DNA of 64,000 bases from Cupriavidus sp. MP-37 (GTDB lineage Bacteria; Pseudomonadota; Gammaproteobacteria; Burkholderiales; Burkholderiaceae): NCBI RefSeq assembly GCF_020618415.1, contig NZ_CP085344.1, forward strand, positions 3,247,001-3,311,000, given 5' to 3'. Below, piece after piece: positions 10,782 through 22,583 of the stretch. The position numbers were made by a program, and so were the translations under genes. Positions within the stretch are counted from its first letter, which is position 1; every line of letters starts with the position of its first letter. Under the pieces are notes generated by a model. The model was given only the letters and a program-made list of their open reading frames with translations, did not search any database and had not been told where the DNA came from.

Positions 10782-11198
10782 GACGGTGGATGGCGCGAGA
10801 TTTCGCTACGGACTCGGGGAAACCGGCATTTTACCTGAAGGCGATCCGGGCTTTGCCGAATCCGGACCGGCGCCTACCTTGATGCGTCCCGCAAGGCACA
10901 AAGCGGCGCGCCAGCCTGTGCCGGCGGGCGCCCCGCCTGGCCTGACTCCCCACCAAAGAAGGGGCGCCCGCGTTTTCCGCGAGACCCCCAAGTGCGGTAA
11001 TGTACGCAACGTCTGCTACATCAGACACGCAATCACGCCAGAGCCGGTCTACAAACGGCCAAGACAAGCGGCGGCCGACAAGAGGCTAACCATAACAGCC
11101 CACTACCAGCAGCCAGAACAACAAAGCATGCCGGGGTGCGAGCGGACGCACCACCGGCGTCGCGCATTATTTTGTCGCGAATGCAAGGGGTAAGTCAG
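10782..11198. promoter_or_regulatory. Divergent intergenic region between pgk and the HTH regulator
   Basis: This 417-base stretch has no supportable gene. It must hold the pgk promoter (minus) and the regulator promoter (plus). A strong inverted repeat, GCGGGCGCCCC at 10924-10934 and its exact complement at 10961-10971, encloses a 26-base loop and is followed on the plus strand by GTTTT. A shorter one, GTCTG-N6-CAGAC, is near 11012-11027. An AAGGGG ribosome-binding site at about 11185-11190 serves the next gene. Confidence 0.4.
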
Positions 11199-12302
11199 AT
11201 GAATGAAGCCGACATCCACGGAGCGATCCGCGGCTTGTACGAGGGCATTCTGGATCCGGGAGCCTGGCAGGACAGCCTGCGCACCCTGACCGGGCTGGCG
11301 GGCGCCGCACATGCCTCGATGATGGTGTGGGACACGGTGCGCGACCAGATCACCGTCAACGAGATCGTCAACCCGGTGGTCGAGCTGTTCACCGAATACG
11401 AATCGGACTACCAGGCGATCGACCCGGCCAAGCAGTTCGCGCCGGCCATGCGGCCGGGCCACTGGTATATCGACGCGCGCGAACTGGGCGAAGGCACCAT
11501 GGCGCGCCATCCGTTCTACCGCGAGTTTTTCCACCGCTATGGCCTGCGCTCCTACGTCGCCTGCCTGGTCGAGCGCCAGCCCCATTACGAAGTCTATTTC
11601 TCGATGCAGCGCGCGCGCCGGCAGCCGCTGTTCTCGAGCGCCGACACCGGCGGCCTGGACTGGATCATCCCGCATATGCGCAGCGCCATGGCGATGCGCG
11701 ACCGCGCGCTCGGGCTGACGGTGCTGGCGCGGCTGTCGACGCAGCTGGTGGAGCGACTCAATTTCGCCCTGCTGGTGTTTTCGCCGCAGCGCCAGGTGCT
11801 GTTGTGCAACCGCGCCGGCGAACGCTGGGCGCGCCGGCTCGACCCGGCCGGCAAGGTTTCGGACTGGAGCCTGTCGCGGCCGTTCGCCGACATGCTCCAG
11901 GCCGCCTGCGATCCGCGCCACGCGGTGGCCGCGCAGGCGGCGCGCGCCACCAGCGGCGCCGACAGCGCCCAGGTCATCGTGCTGCCGCTGCCGCCCTCGC
12001 ACGCCTTCGCGGCGCAGTGGCAGGAACCGGCTGCGCTGGTGATCGTGCACGAGCAGGACCGCGCGCCGCTGTTGCTCGGCCCCGTGCTGCGCGACCTGTA
12101 CGGGCTGACGCCGGCCGAGACCCGGCTGAGCGTCCAGCTGGCCCACGGCCAGGGCCTGCCCGAAGCCAGCCAGCAATTGGGCATCCGCCACGAGACCGCG
12201 CGCACGCAGCTCAAGGCGGTGTTCCACAAGACCGGCTGCAACAGCCAGGCCCAGCTCACGCATCTGCTCTCGCGCCTGGGCGCGGCGCTGGACCAGGGCT
12301 GA
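11199..12302 (+). CDS. LuxR-type HTH transcriptional regulator, paralog 1
   Basis: A 367-residue protein with a LuxR-like helix-turn-helix at its C terminus (from GLTPAETRLSVQLAHGQG through HETARTQLKAVFHKTG, about residues 300-355). The N-terminal about 280 residues have no receiver domain and are not an obvious autoinducer-binding domain. They are collinear with the next gene, sharing LYEGI, WYIDARELG, PFYREF and VERQPHY-type segments, and may be a PAS-like sensor. The ATG at 11199 has an AAGGGG site 8 bases upstream; the in-frame ATG at 11181 lacks one. Target genes are unknown. Confidence 0.8.
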   Translation: MNEADIHGAIRGLYEGILDPGAWQDSLRTLTGLAGAAHASMMVWDTVRDQITVNEIVNPVVELFTEYESDYQAIDPAKQFAPAMRPGHWYIDARELGEGTMARHPFYREFFHRYGLRSYVACLVERQPHYEVYFSMQRARRQPLFSSADTGGLDWIIPHMRSAMAMRDRALGLTVLARLSTQLVERLNFALLVFSPQRQVLLCNRAGERWARRLDPAGKVSDWSLSRPFADMLQAACDPRHAVAAQAARATSGADSAQVIVLPLPPSHAFAAQWQEPAALVIVHEQDRAPLLLGPVLRDLYGLTPAETRLSVQLAHGQGLPEASQQLGIRHETARTQLKAVFHKTGCNSQAQLTHLLSRLGAALDQG

Positions 12303-12408
12303 ACCCGCAAGCCTGCAATCCTGCAACGGGCCAGGGCCGCTGCGGCGGCACGCGCGCTGCTACGCGGGTAAAGTGCTAAAAATAAAAGAAGTAAAAAGAA
12401 GGAAAGCC

Positions 12409-13548
12409 ATGAGCGACACACAGATGCACGACACCATTCGCGCGCTGTATGAGGGGATATTCGACGCCGATGCCTGGCAGCGCAGTCTGGGCGCGCTGTG
12501 CCAGGCCAGCGGCAGCAGCCACGCCCACCTGCTCGTGCTCGACACCGTGCACGAGCGCGTGCTGGTGCACCAGGAGGTCAACCCGATGCCCGAGGCCGTG
12601 GCCGCCTACCGCGAACACTTCGCCGCGATCGACCCGGCGCTGCCGTTCGCGCGGCGCATGGCGGTGGGCAGCTGGTATATCGATTCGCGCGAACTGGGGC
12701 CGCAGGTCATGCGGCAGTCGCCCTTCTACGGCGAGTTCCTGCGGCCGATCGAACAGTCGTCGGTGATGGCCTGCCTGATCGAGCGCCAGCCGCACTACGA
12801 CGTGTTCCTGTCGCTGCAGCGCCCGCACGGCCACGACCATTACTCTCCGGAAGACGCGCGCGCGCTCGACTGGGCCATCCCGCACGTGCGCCAGGCGATG
12901 GCGCTGCGCGAGCGCACCCACCAGGTGTCGGCGCTGGCGCATGCGTCGTCGCAGCTGATGGAGCGGCTGCCGTTCGGCGTGATCGTGTTCCGCGACGACG
13001 GCAAGCCGCTGCTGGCCAACAGCATCGGCGAAGCCTGGGTGCGCCGGCTGCTGCCGGCGGTATCGATCGAAACCAGCGCCGCGGCGCCGCTGGCCGCCGC
13101 GCGCGACGATGGCGGCTGGACCCTGTCGCGCCAGTTCGCGGACGCGCTGCGGGCGGTGAGCAGCCCGGCCAGCGTGCAGCCGGCGCAGGCGCTGCGCGCG
13201 GTCGACAGCGCAGGCCGGCAGGCGCAGGTGATCCTGCTGCCGCTGCCGCCGGCGCATCACCTGGCGCTGGACTGGCAGCGCCCCAGCGTGCTGGTGGCGA
13301 TCCACGAGCCGGGCGCCGCGCCGATGACGCTGCCGACCGTATTGCGAGACCTCTACGGCCTGACGCCGGCGGAGATCCGGCTGGCGCTGCAATTGTCTTC
13401 GGGCATCGGCCTGCCCGAGGCCTGCGAGCTGATCGGCATCCGGCGCGAGACCGGGCGCACGCAGCTCAAGGCGATCTTCACCAAGACCGGCACCGGCACG
13501 CAGGCGCAGCTGGCGCACCTGCTGACGCGGCTGGGGGTGCGGGCCTAG
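12409..13548 (+). CDS. LuxR-type HTH transcriptional regulator, paralog 2
   Basis: Second copy (379 residues) of the preceding regulator, similar along its whole length, so a tandem duplication. It keeps the C-terminal HTH (GLTPAEIRLALQLSSGIG to RETGRTQLKAIFTKTG) and the shared N-terminal segments LYEGIFDADAWQ, WYIDSRELG and IERQPHYDVFLS. It has a longer linker (Ala-rich, about residues 220-240) than paralog 1. The ATG at 12409 follows an AAGGAAAG site; the in-frame ATG at 12373 would add a Lys-rich leader. The 106-base gap before it is unusually AT-rich just ahead of the start, so it could have its own promoter. Confidence 0.8.
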   Translation: MSDTQMHDTIRALYEGIFDADAWQRSLGALCQASGSSHAHLLVLDTVHERVLVHQEVNPMPEAVAAYREHFAAIDPALPFARRMAVGSWYIDSRELGPQVMRQSPFYGEFLRPIEQSSVMACLIERQPHYDVFLSLQRPHGHDHYSPEDARALDWAIPHVRQAMALRERTHQVSALAHASSQLMERLPFGVIVFRDDGKPLLANSIGEAWVRRLLPAVSIETSAAAPLAAARDDGGWTLSRQFADALRAVSSPASVQPAQALRAVDSAGRQAQVILLPLPPAHHLALDWQRPSVLVAIHEPGAAPMTLPTVLRDLYGLTPAEIRLALQLSSGIGLPEACELIGIRRETGRTQLKAIFTKTGTGTQAQLAHLLTRLGVRA

Positions 13549-13578
13549 CGGCGCAGGCCGCCGCCGCGGCAATGCGGA

Positions 13579-14607
13579 TCAGTCGATCGACGCGCCCACG
13601 GTCTTGACCACGCCCGCCCACTTCTGGCGGTCGGCCTTCACCGTGGCCTTGAACTGCTCCACGGTCTCGACCCGCGGCGTGTTGCCGGCATCGATCAGCT
13701 TCTGGCGGATCGCCGGCGTTTCCAGCGCCACCTTGACCGCGTCGTTGACCTTGCGCGCGATCTTCGGATCCAGCCCCTTGGGCCCGAACAGGCCGAACCA
13801 GATGGTGCTGTTGAAGCCGGGCAGGCCGCTTTCGGCAATGGTCGGCACGTCGGCAATCACCTGCACGCGCTGTTTGGTGGTCACCCCCAGCAGCCGCACC
13901 TTGCCGGCGCGGAACTGCGGCAGCACGCTCTGCACCTGGTTGAAGATGCAGCAGACCTCGCCCTTCACCACCGCCTGCAGCGCGTCGGGGCCGCCCTTGT
14001 AGGGCACGTGCACCATGTCGAGACCGGCGCGCGCATTGAACTCGGCGAACGCCAGGTGCGTGCCGGTGCCGTTGCCGGTGGAGGCAAAGTTGTACTTGCC
14101 GGGATTGGCCTTGACCTTCTCGATGAATTCCTTGACCGACTTGACGTCGAGCACGGCCGGGTTGACGGTCAGCACGTTGGAGACCTCGACCAGCGGCGCG
14201 ATCGGGGTGAAATCGGCGTCGGCATCGAACGGCAGGGTCTTGTACAGCGCCGGGTTGATGCCGTGCGTGGCGGCGGTGCCGAGCAGCAGCGTGTAGCCGT
14301 CCGGCCTGGCATGCGCCACCACCTCGGAGGCAACGTTGCCGCCGGCGCCCGGGCGGTAGTCATAGACGATGGTGGTCTTCAGCGACTTCTGCAGCGATTC
14401 CTGCAGCGTGCGGCCGACGATGTCGACGCCGGAGCCGGCGGTGAAGCCCATCAGGATCGTCACCGGCTGCGTCGGCCATTCGCCCTGCGCGTGGGCGGGC
14501 AGGCTGACCATGCCCGCGGCGGCGGCGCACAGCGCGGCCAGGCGGGCGGCCAGGCGGGCTGCGGAATGGAAGGACAAGCGCGGAAGCAGGCGGGACGAAT
14601 CAGTCAT
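13579..14607 (-). CDS. Bug family tripartite tricarboxylate transporter substrate-binding protein
   Basis: Periplasmic solute receptor of the Bug/TctC family, which is greatly expanded in betaproteobacteria. The 342-residue product has a signal peptide ending about AHAQGEWP, then the family signatures ILMGFTAGSGVDIVGR, YDYRPGAGGNVASEVVA and HVPYKGGPDALQAVVKGEV. The ATG at 14607 is preferred over the GTG three codons upstream. No tctA/tctB membrane genes are nearby, which is usual for orphan Bug receptors. The ligand cannot be read from sequence. It converges with the HTH pair, leaving 30 bases. Confidence 0.92.
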   Translation of the reverse strand: MTDSSRLLPRLSFHSAARLAARLAALCAAAAGMVSLPAHAQGEWPTQPVTILMGFTAGSGVDIVGRTLQESLQKSLKTTIVYDYRPGAGGNVASEVVAHARPDGYTLLLGTAATHGINPALYKTLPFDADADFTPIAPLVEVSNVLTVNPAVLDVKSVKEFIEKVKANPGKYNFASTGNGTGTHLAFAEFNARAGLDMVHVPYKGGPDALQAVVKGEVCCIFNQVQSVLPQFRAGKVRLLGVTTKQRVQVIADVPTIAESGLPGFNSTIWFGLFGPKGLDPKIARKVNDAVKVALETPAIRQKLIDAGNTPRVETVEQFKATVKADRQKWAGVVKTVGASID

Positions 14608-14760
14608 GGGGGGCACCGTCGGTGAATGTCAGCGAAAAAGCGGCCCGACGAGGCGGGCCAGCGCAACAAGATAGCAAGGTTCCTGCCAAACCCAAACGAC
14701 TGAGTTTGCCTGAAGGTATGCCGTGCGGGCATATGGCAACAACTAGGCGCGGTCTGCGCT

Positions 14761-17775
<3,015 letters not shown>

Positions 17776-17810
17776 GGCAGGATTTGGATAGACGACGCCC
17801 CAACCTCCAC

Positions 17811-17885
17811 CGTCATTCCCGCGCAGGCGGGAATCCAGCGTCTTTGAAAGTCACTGGGTTCCCGCCTGCGCGGGAACGACGGGGA
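17811..17885. repeat. Palindromic repeat family B, second inverted pair
   Basis: Two facing copies of the family B element (CGTCATTCCCGCGCAGGCGG form at 17811 and its inverse to 17885) lie 36 bases upstream of the SNF2-family gene, in the divergent gap with ilvE. The spacer between copies is short (about 10-15 bases), so one long hairpin is likely. The first copy matches the pair at 6846-6937 closely. Confidence 0.8.
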
Positions 17886-18014
17886 GATTATTCGAGAGGC
17901 GACTGCACAAAAAGCGCATTCTAGACCGCCGCGGCGCCCGCGCCGCGTTGTGACCCATGTCCCCCGCGCTTACAATATCGTTTTTGCTAATTTCACGGCG
18001 CAGGGAGAACAGAC

Positions 18015-18935
18015 ATGTCGATGGCGGATCGCGACGGCAAGATTTGGATGGACGGCAAGCTGATCGAATGGCGCGACGCCAAGATCCACGTGCTGACGCA
18101 TACGCTGCACTACGGCATGGGCGTGTTCGAGGGCGTGCGCGCCTACAAGACCCCCGAAGGCACCGCCATCTTCCGCCTGAAGGAGCACACCCGCCGCCTG
18201 TTCAACTCGGCCAAGATCTTCCAGATGGCGATGCCGTTCGACGAGGCCACGCTGGAAGCCGCCACGCGCGAAGTGGTGCGCGCCAACAACCTGGAATCGT
18301 GCTACATCCGCCCGATCGTGTGGATCGGCTCGGAAAAGCTGGGCGTCTCGGCCAAGGGCAACACCATCCACGTCGCCATCGCCGCGTGGCCGTGGGGCGC
18401 CTACCTGGGCGAGGAAGGCATGGAGCGCGGCATCCGCGTCAAGACCTCGTCGTTCACCCGCCACCACGTCAACGTGTCGCTGGTGCGCGCCAAGGCCAGC
18501 GGCTACTACATCAACTCGATCCTGGCCAACCAGGAAGCCACCGGCCTGGGCTACGACGAAGCGCTGCTGCTCGACACCGACGGCTACGTCAGCGAAGGCT
18601 CGGGCGAGAACGTCTTTATCGTGCGCAACGGCGTGATCTACACCCCGGACCTGGCCTCGTGCCTGGACGGCATCACCCGCGACGCCACCCTGACCATCGC
18701 GCGCGACCTGGGCATCGAGGTGCGCGAGAAGCGCATCACCCGCGACGAGATGTACTGCGCCGACGAAGCCTTCTTCACCGGCACCGCCGCCGAGGTCACG
18801 CCGATCCGCGAGCTGGACGACCGCATCATCGGCGAAGGCCGCCGCGGCCCGGTGACCAAGCAGATCCAGGACGCCTTCTTTGCCGCCGTCGGCGGCACTG
18901 ACGAAAAGTACAAGAAGTGGCTGACGCTGGTCTGA
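18015..18935 (+). CDS. ilvE: Branched-chain amino acid aminotransferase
   Basis: PLP-dependent class IV aminotransferase that makes Leu, Ile and Val from their 2-keto acids. The 306 residues fit IlvE. N-terminal HYGMGVFEGVRAYKT, the PLP-lysine region VRAKASGYYINSILA (about residue 160), the EGSGENVFIVRNG segment and the GITRDATLTIARDLGI and FFTGTAAEVTPI cofactor loops are all visible. The ATG at 18015 has a good AGGGAGAA site. A compact hairpin (GCCCGC-CCTT-GCGGGC, 18964-18979) follows the gene. Confidence 0.96.
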   Translation: MSMADRDGKIWMDGKLIEWRDAKIHVLTHTLHYGMGVFEGVRAYKTPEGTAIFRLKEHTRRLFNSAKIFQMAMPFDEATLEAATREVVRANNLESCYIRPIVWIGSEKLGVSAKGNTIHVAIAAWPWGAYLGEEGMERGIRVKTSSFTRHHVNVSLVRAKASGYYINSILANQEATGLGYDEALLLDTDGYVSEGSGENVFIVRNGVIYTPDLASCLDGITRDATLTIARDLGIEVREKRITRDEMYCADEAFFTGTAAEVTPIRELDDRIIGEGRRGPVTKQIQDAFFAAVGGTDEKYKKWLTLV

Positions 18936-18963
18936 GCACCGGCCGGCAGTCCACGCGCCCGGC

Positions 18964-18979
18964 GCCCGCCCTTGCGGGC
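18964..18979 (+). terminator. Hairpin after ilvE
   Basis: Six-base GC stem GCCCGC/GCGGGC with a CCTT loop, 28 bases after the ilvE stop. A loose T-containing stretch (TTGTTTTG) follows further downstream, so termination is possible but not strong. Confidence 0.4.
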
Positions 18980-19029
18980 ACGGCCGCGCCTTGTTTTGAC
19001 GAACAATAAGCTTTATTCCCTGCAACACC

Positions 19030-19224
19030 ATGACGCAAACCGCGACCATCATCGAAATCGGCGCCGAAGACATTCCGCTGCACTGCCCGACCGCCAACAC
19101 CCCGGCCTGGAACTACCATCCGCGCGTGTTTCTCGACGTGGCCGACACCGGCGAAGCCAAGTGCCCCTACTGCGGCACCGTCTACAAGCTCAAGCCGGGC
19201 ACCGTGCTGAAGGGCCACCACTGA
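19030..19224 (+). CDS. Small zinc-finger domain protein (zf-CHCC type)
   Basis: A 64-residue protein with one zinc-binding module of the CHCC type, the fold also seen in the NDUFS6 subunit of respiratory complex I. Likely ligands are Cys in LHCPT, His in YHPRVF and the pair CPYC. In proteobacteria this gene is typically near ilvE and heptosyltransferase genes, as here; its precise role is not established. It ends 118 bases before waaF, with a hairpin in between. Confidence 0.88.
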   Translation: MTQTATIIEIGAEDIPLHCPTANTPAWNYHPRVFLDVADTGEAKCPYCGTVYKLKPGTVLKGHH

Positions 19225-19253
19225 CCCGAGCCGCCTGCCATCGCACCATCCTG

Positions 19254-19287
19254 ACGCTCCGGGCCGCCCACAGGCGCCCCGGAGCGT
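19254..19287 (+). terminator. Hairpin between the zf-CHCC gene and waaF
   Basis: Ten-base perfect stem, ACGCTCCGGG at 19254-19263 with its complement at 19278-19287, enclosing a 14-base loop. No T-run follows, so it may terminate weakly or be a structural element. Confidence 0.45.
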
Positions 19288-19342
19288 TGGCGTTGCCGGC
19301 GCCCGCGCCGCTGCGCCCGTGCCGGCTCCTTGCGCCCCTTCC

Positions 19343-20365
19343 ATGAAGAAAGCCCTCGTCATCGCCCCCAACTGGATCGGCGACGCCCTGATGGCGCAGC
19401 CGCTGTTCGCGCTGCTCAAGGCACGCCATCCGCGCCTGGTCATCGACGCCCTCGCGCCCAAGTGGGTCGCGCCGGTGCTCGCGCGCATGCCGGAAATCGG
19501 CCGCGTGTTCCCGTCGGACCTTGCGCACGGCAAGCTGCAGCTGTCGGCGCGGCTGATGTTCGCGCAGCAGCTGAAGAACGAAGGCTATGACCTCGCCTAC
19601 GTGCTGCCGAACTCGCTCAAGTCGGCGCTGATCCCGTGGCTGGCCGGCATTCCGCTGCGCATCGGCTATCGCGGCGAAGCGCGCTTCGGCATGCTCAACG
19701 TGCGCCACGCCAATCCGCCGCGCGACCACCGCCCGCCGATGGTCGAGCACTACGCCCGGCTGGCGCTCAAGCCCGGCGCGCGGCTGCCCGAGAACCTGAC
19801 CGAGCCGCGCCTGCGCGTGGACCCGGCGCGCGTCGCGGCCACCGCCGAGCGCTTCGGGCTGGCCCCGCACACGCGCGTGATCGCGTTCTGCCCGGGCGCC
19901 GAGTTCGGCCCGGCCAAGCGCTGGCCCGCCGCCCATTTCGCCAGGCTGGCGCAGATGCTGCGGCGCTCCTACCCGTACGCGCAGATGATCGCGCTGGGCT
20001 CGGCCAAGGACGCCGAGATCGCCGCTGAAATCACCAGCGAGGCCCCGTTCGTGCGCAACCTGTGCGGCCAGACCTCGCTCGACGACGCGGTCGACCTGCT
20101 GGCGCTGTCCGAAGCCGCGGTCTGCAACGACTCGGGCCTGATGCACGTGACTGCCGCGCTGGGCCGGCCCCAGGTGGCGGTGTATGGCTCGAGCGATCCG
20201 CGCCACACGCCGCCGCTGTCACAGGCAGCGAGTATCATGTGGCTGCAGCTGGAGTGCAGTCCGTGCTTCAAGCGCGAGTGCCCGCTGGGGCACCTGCGCT
20301 GCCTGAAAGAGATCGAACCGGAAATGGTGTTCGTCGAGCTGCGCAAGCTGCTGCACCGGCCCTGA
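19343..20365 (+). CDS. waaF: Lipopolysaccharide heptosyltransferase II
   Basis: Adds the second L-glycero-D-manno-heptose to the inner core of LPS on the cytoplasmic face of the inner membrane. The 340 residues fit the glycosyltransferase 9 family. Motifs are LVIAPNWIGDALMAQPLF at the N terminus, CPGAEFGPAKRWPAAHFA near the middle, and the nucleotide-sugar site ALSEAAVCNDSGLMHVTAAL with YGSSDPRHTPPLS after it. The frame is open 8 codons upstream but ATG at 19343 (MKKALVIAP) fits the family. It supports heptose-containing LPS, consistent with gmhB at 60.1 kb. Confidence 0.95.
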   Translation: MKKALVIAPNWIGDALMAQPLFALLKARHPRLVIDALAPKWVAPVLARMPEIGRVFPSDLAHGKLQLSARLMFAQQLKNEGYDLAYVLPNSLKSALIPWLAGIPLRIGYRGEARFGMLNVRHANPPRDHRPPMVEHYARLALKPGARLPENLTEPRLRVDPARVAATAERFGLAPHTRVIAFCPGAEFGPAKRWPAAHFARLAQMLRRSYPYAQMIALGSAKDAEIAAEITSEAPFVRNLCGQTSLDDAVDLLALSEAAVCNDSGLMHVTAALGRPQVAVYGSSDPRHTPPLSQAASIMWLQLECSPCFKRECPLGHLRCLKEIEPEMVFVELRKLLHRP

Positions 20366-20396
20366 CCCTCCTGCCATTGCCACGTCCATTGCCACC

Positions 20397-20837
20397 ATGC
20401 CTCGCTTTGCCCGCCTGTTCGATTCCGCCGAAGACATCGTCGACGCTTTCCGCGAAGCGCTGAAGCTGCGCGACGCCGAGGGCGCGCTGCGCCTGTGGCT
20501 GGACGAAGACTCGATCACCTGCGTGCTGCCCGACGGGCAACGCCTGATCGGCCACGAACAGCTGCGCCAGGCATTCTCGCAACTGCTGGAAGAACAGCCG
20601 GTGCTGGTCGACGCCATCGAAACCAGCAGCCATGCGTCGATGGCCGTGTCGATCTTCGACGTGACCGAGGCGCTGCGCTTCGGCAGCGACCGCGTCGAGG
20701 CCGACCTGTACGTGCACACCACCTACGTGCTGATGCAGAACCACGAAGGCTGGCGCCTGGCCCACATCCACTGCAGCCCCGCCAACGCGGTGCAGGTGGC
20801 CGCCGTGGCCGCCACGCCGGGCCAGGCACTGCACTGA
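20397..20837 (+). CDS. NTF2/SnoaL-like domain protein
   Basis: A 146-residue protein of the nuclear transport factor 2-like fold, related to the YybH/DUF4440 group. The helix-rich start (SAEDIVDAFREALKLRDAEGAL) and the following beta-sheet segments ending in WRLAHIHCSP are typical of the cone-shaped pocket. Members of the fold bind or isomerise small molecules, but no catalytic function can be assigned. It lies 31 bases after waaF and 40 bases before the hydrolase, so these are probably co-transcribed. Confidence 0.82.
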   Translation: MPRFARLFDSAEDIVDAFREALKLRDAEGALRLWLDEDSITCVLPDGQRLIGHEQLRQAFSQLLEEQPVLVDAIETSSHASMAVSIFDVTEALRFGSDRVEADLYVHTTYVLMQNHEGWRLAHIHCSPANAVQVAAVAATPGQALH

Positions 20838-20877
20838 ACCCGCGGCCGCGCAGCGGCTGCCGCAACACCAAGCCGGC

Positions 20878-21957
20878 ATGACGCAGCTTCCGCACCACCG
20901 ACTGCCCTACGCCGTCCAGGCAGATCCAGCCAGCGCGCATGGCTATGGCGAGGGCACGCCGATGCCCTGGTGGTTGCGTGGCGGCCATGCGCAGACCATC
21001 ATCCCGGCGCGCTTCACGCGCCGCCCGCCGCGTGTCGGTTTTCGCCGCGAACGCTGGACCACGCCGGACCAGGACTTTATCGACCTCGACTGGACCACGC
21101 ACGCAGTGCAGGCCGATACGCCGCTGGTGGTGATGTTCCACGGCCTCGAGGGCGACTCCGGCAGCCATTACGCGCAGGCGCTGATGCATGCGCTGTCGCT
21201 GCGCGGCTGGCAGGGCGTGATCCCGCATTTCCGCGGCTGCTCGGGCGAACTCAACCTCGCGCCGCGCTTCTACCACTCGGGCGATTCGGCCGAGATCCGC
21301 TGGGTGCTGCAGCGCATGCGCCAGCACCACTGCGCCGGCGGGCGCAAGCTGCTGGTGGTGGGGATCTCGCTGGGCGGCAATGCGTTGCTGCGCATGCTGG
21401 GCGAAGACGGCAGCGGTGCCGGTTACGTGCACGCGGCCGCGGCGATTTCCGCGCCGCTGGACCTGGCCGCGGGCGGCGCGGCGCTGTCGGCCGGCTTCAA
21501 CCTGGTCTACACGCGCATGTTCCTGCAGACGCTCAAGCGCAAGTCGCTGGCCAAGCTGGAACAGTTCCCGGGCCTGTTCGACCGCGACACCATGCTGGCC
21601 AGCCGCGACCTGTACGCCTTCGACAACGTCGTCACCGCGCCGCTGCACGGCTTTGCCGATACCGACGACTACTGGCGCCGCGCCGCCAGCAAACCCGTGC
21701 TGGGCGACATCGCGGTGCCCACGCTGGTGCTCAACGCGCGCAACGATCCGTTCCTGCCGGGCCGGCACCTGCCCGGACCCGCCGACGTCAGTCCGCAAGT
21801 CTGGCTGGAACAGCCCGAGCACGGCGGCCATGTCGGCTTCATGACGCCGCCCGCGGGCTGGCGCCGGCACCTGCCGCTGCAGGTCGACGGACGCTTCAGC
21901 GGCCATATCGAATGGCTGCCGGCACGGATCCTGCAATTTTTCGACGGCATGATGTAA
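20878..21957 (+). CDS. Alpha/beta hydrolase, YheT-type
   Basis: A 359-residue hydrolase of the YheT group (a COG0429-like esterase family). The oxyanion-side segment VVMFHGLEGDSGSHY, the nucleophile elbow GISLGGNALLRM (Ser about residue 165) and the C-terminal His in EHGGHVGFM are in the expected order; Asp is probably in NARNDPFLPG. The substrate is unknown. It starts 40 bases after the NTF2-like gene. Confidence 0.9.
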   Translation: MTQLPHHRLPYAVQADPASAHGYGEGTPMPWWLRGGHAQTIIPARFTRRPPRVGFRRERWTTPDQDFIDLDWTTHAVQADTPLVVMFHGLEGDSGSHYAQALMHALSLRGWQGVIPHFRGCSGELNLAPRFYHSGDSAEIRWVLQRMRQHHCAGGRKLLVVGISLGGNALLRMLGEDGSGAGYVHAAAAISAPLDLAAGGAALSAGFNLVYTRMFLQTLKRKSLAKLEQFPGLFDRDTMLASRDLYAFDNVVTAPLHGFADTDDYWRRAASKPVLGDIAVPTLVLNARNDPFLPGRHLPGPADVSPQVWLEQPEHGGHVGFMTPPAGWRRHLPLQVDGRFSGHIEWLPARILQFFDGMM

Positions 21958-21986
21958 GGCGGGCACCGGTCCGCCGGGAGGCAATG

Positions 21987-22562
21987 ATGGACGACATCGT
22001 CAGGCAGGCCATGGCACGCTGGCCCAACGTGCCCAATGCCTATGGCTGGCTCACGCTGGACCGCCGCGGGCAGTGGCGCCTGCGCAATGAATACGCGCAG
22101 CAGCACGGGCTCTCGGGCGACCCCATCCGCCATGAAGCGCTGATCGGCTTTATCGAGCGCAACTACCAGCGCGACGAGCGCGGCTGCTGGTACTTCCAGA
22201 ACGGGCCGCAGCGGGTGTTCGTGTCGCTGGGGTATGCGCCGTGGATCGCGCGGCTGCATGCCGGCGCGTTGCGCACCACCACCCAGCAGGCCTTCACGCT
22301 GCAGGCCTGCTACGCCGATGAGCATGGCAACGTGGTGCTGGCAGGTACCGTGGACGGCGTCGATGGCGTGCAGGCAGCGCTGCTGCACGACCACGACCTG
22401 GAGCAGTTCAGCGGCGCCAGCACCTGGCATGGCGACGCCTGCGGCGCCGACCTGGGTGTGTTCCACCACGATGGCCGCGACCTGGCGATCGAGCCGATTG
22501 CCGAGAGCGAGGTGCCGAAGCACTTCGGCTTCGTGCGCCAGCCGGCGGCGCCGGCCGGCTGA
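21987..22562 (+). CDS. Conserved hypothetical protein of unknown function
   Basis: A soluble protein of about 191 residues I do not recognise. No signal peptide or membrane segment is visible. It is rich in aromatic residues near the N terminus (YGWLTLDRRGQWRL, GCWYFQNGPQRVFVSLGYAPWI) and acidic toward the end, suggesting a compact beta-rich fold. Of two adjacent ATGs (21984, 21987) the second has better spacing to GGGAGG. It starts 30 bases after the YheT-type hydrolase and converges with the M48 protease (22-base gap), so it probably shares the hydrolase transcript. Confidence 0.75.
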   Translation: MDDIVRQAMARWPNVPNAYGWLTLDRRGQWRLRNEYAQQHGLSGDPIRHEALIGFIERNYQRDERGCWYFQNGPQRVFVSLGYAPWIARLHAGALRTTTQQAFTLQACYADEHGNVVLAGTVDGVDGVQAALLHDHDLEQFSGASTWHGDACGADLGVFHHDGRDLAIEPIAESEVPKHFGFVRQPAAPAG

Positions 22563-22583
22563 GCCGTCCGACTGAGCGCCCGG

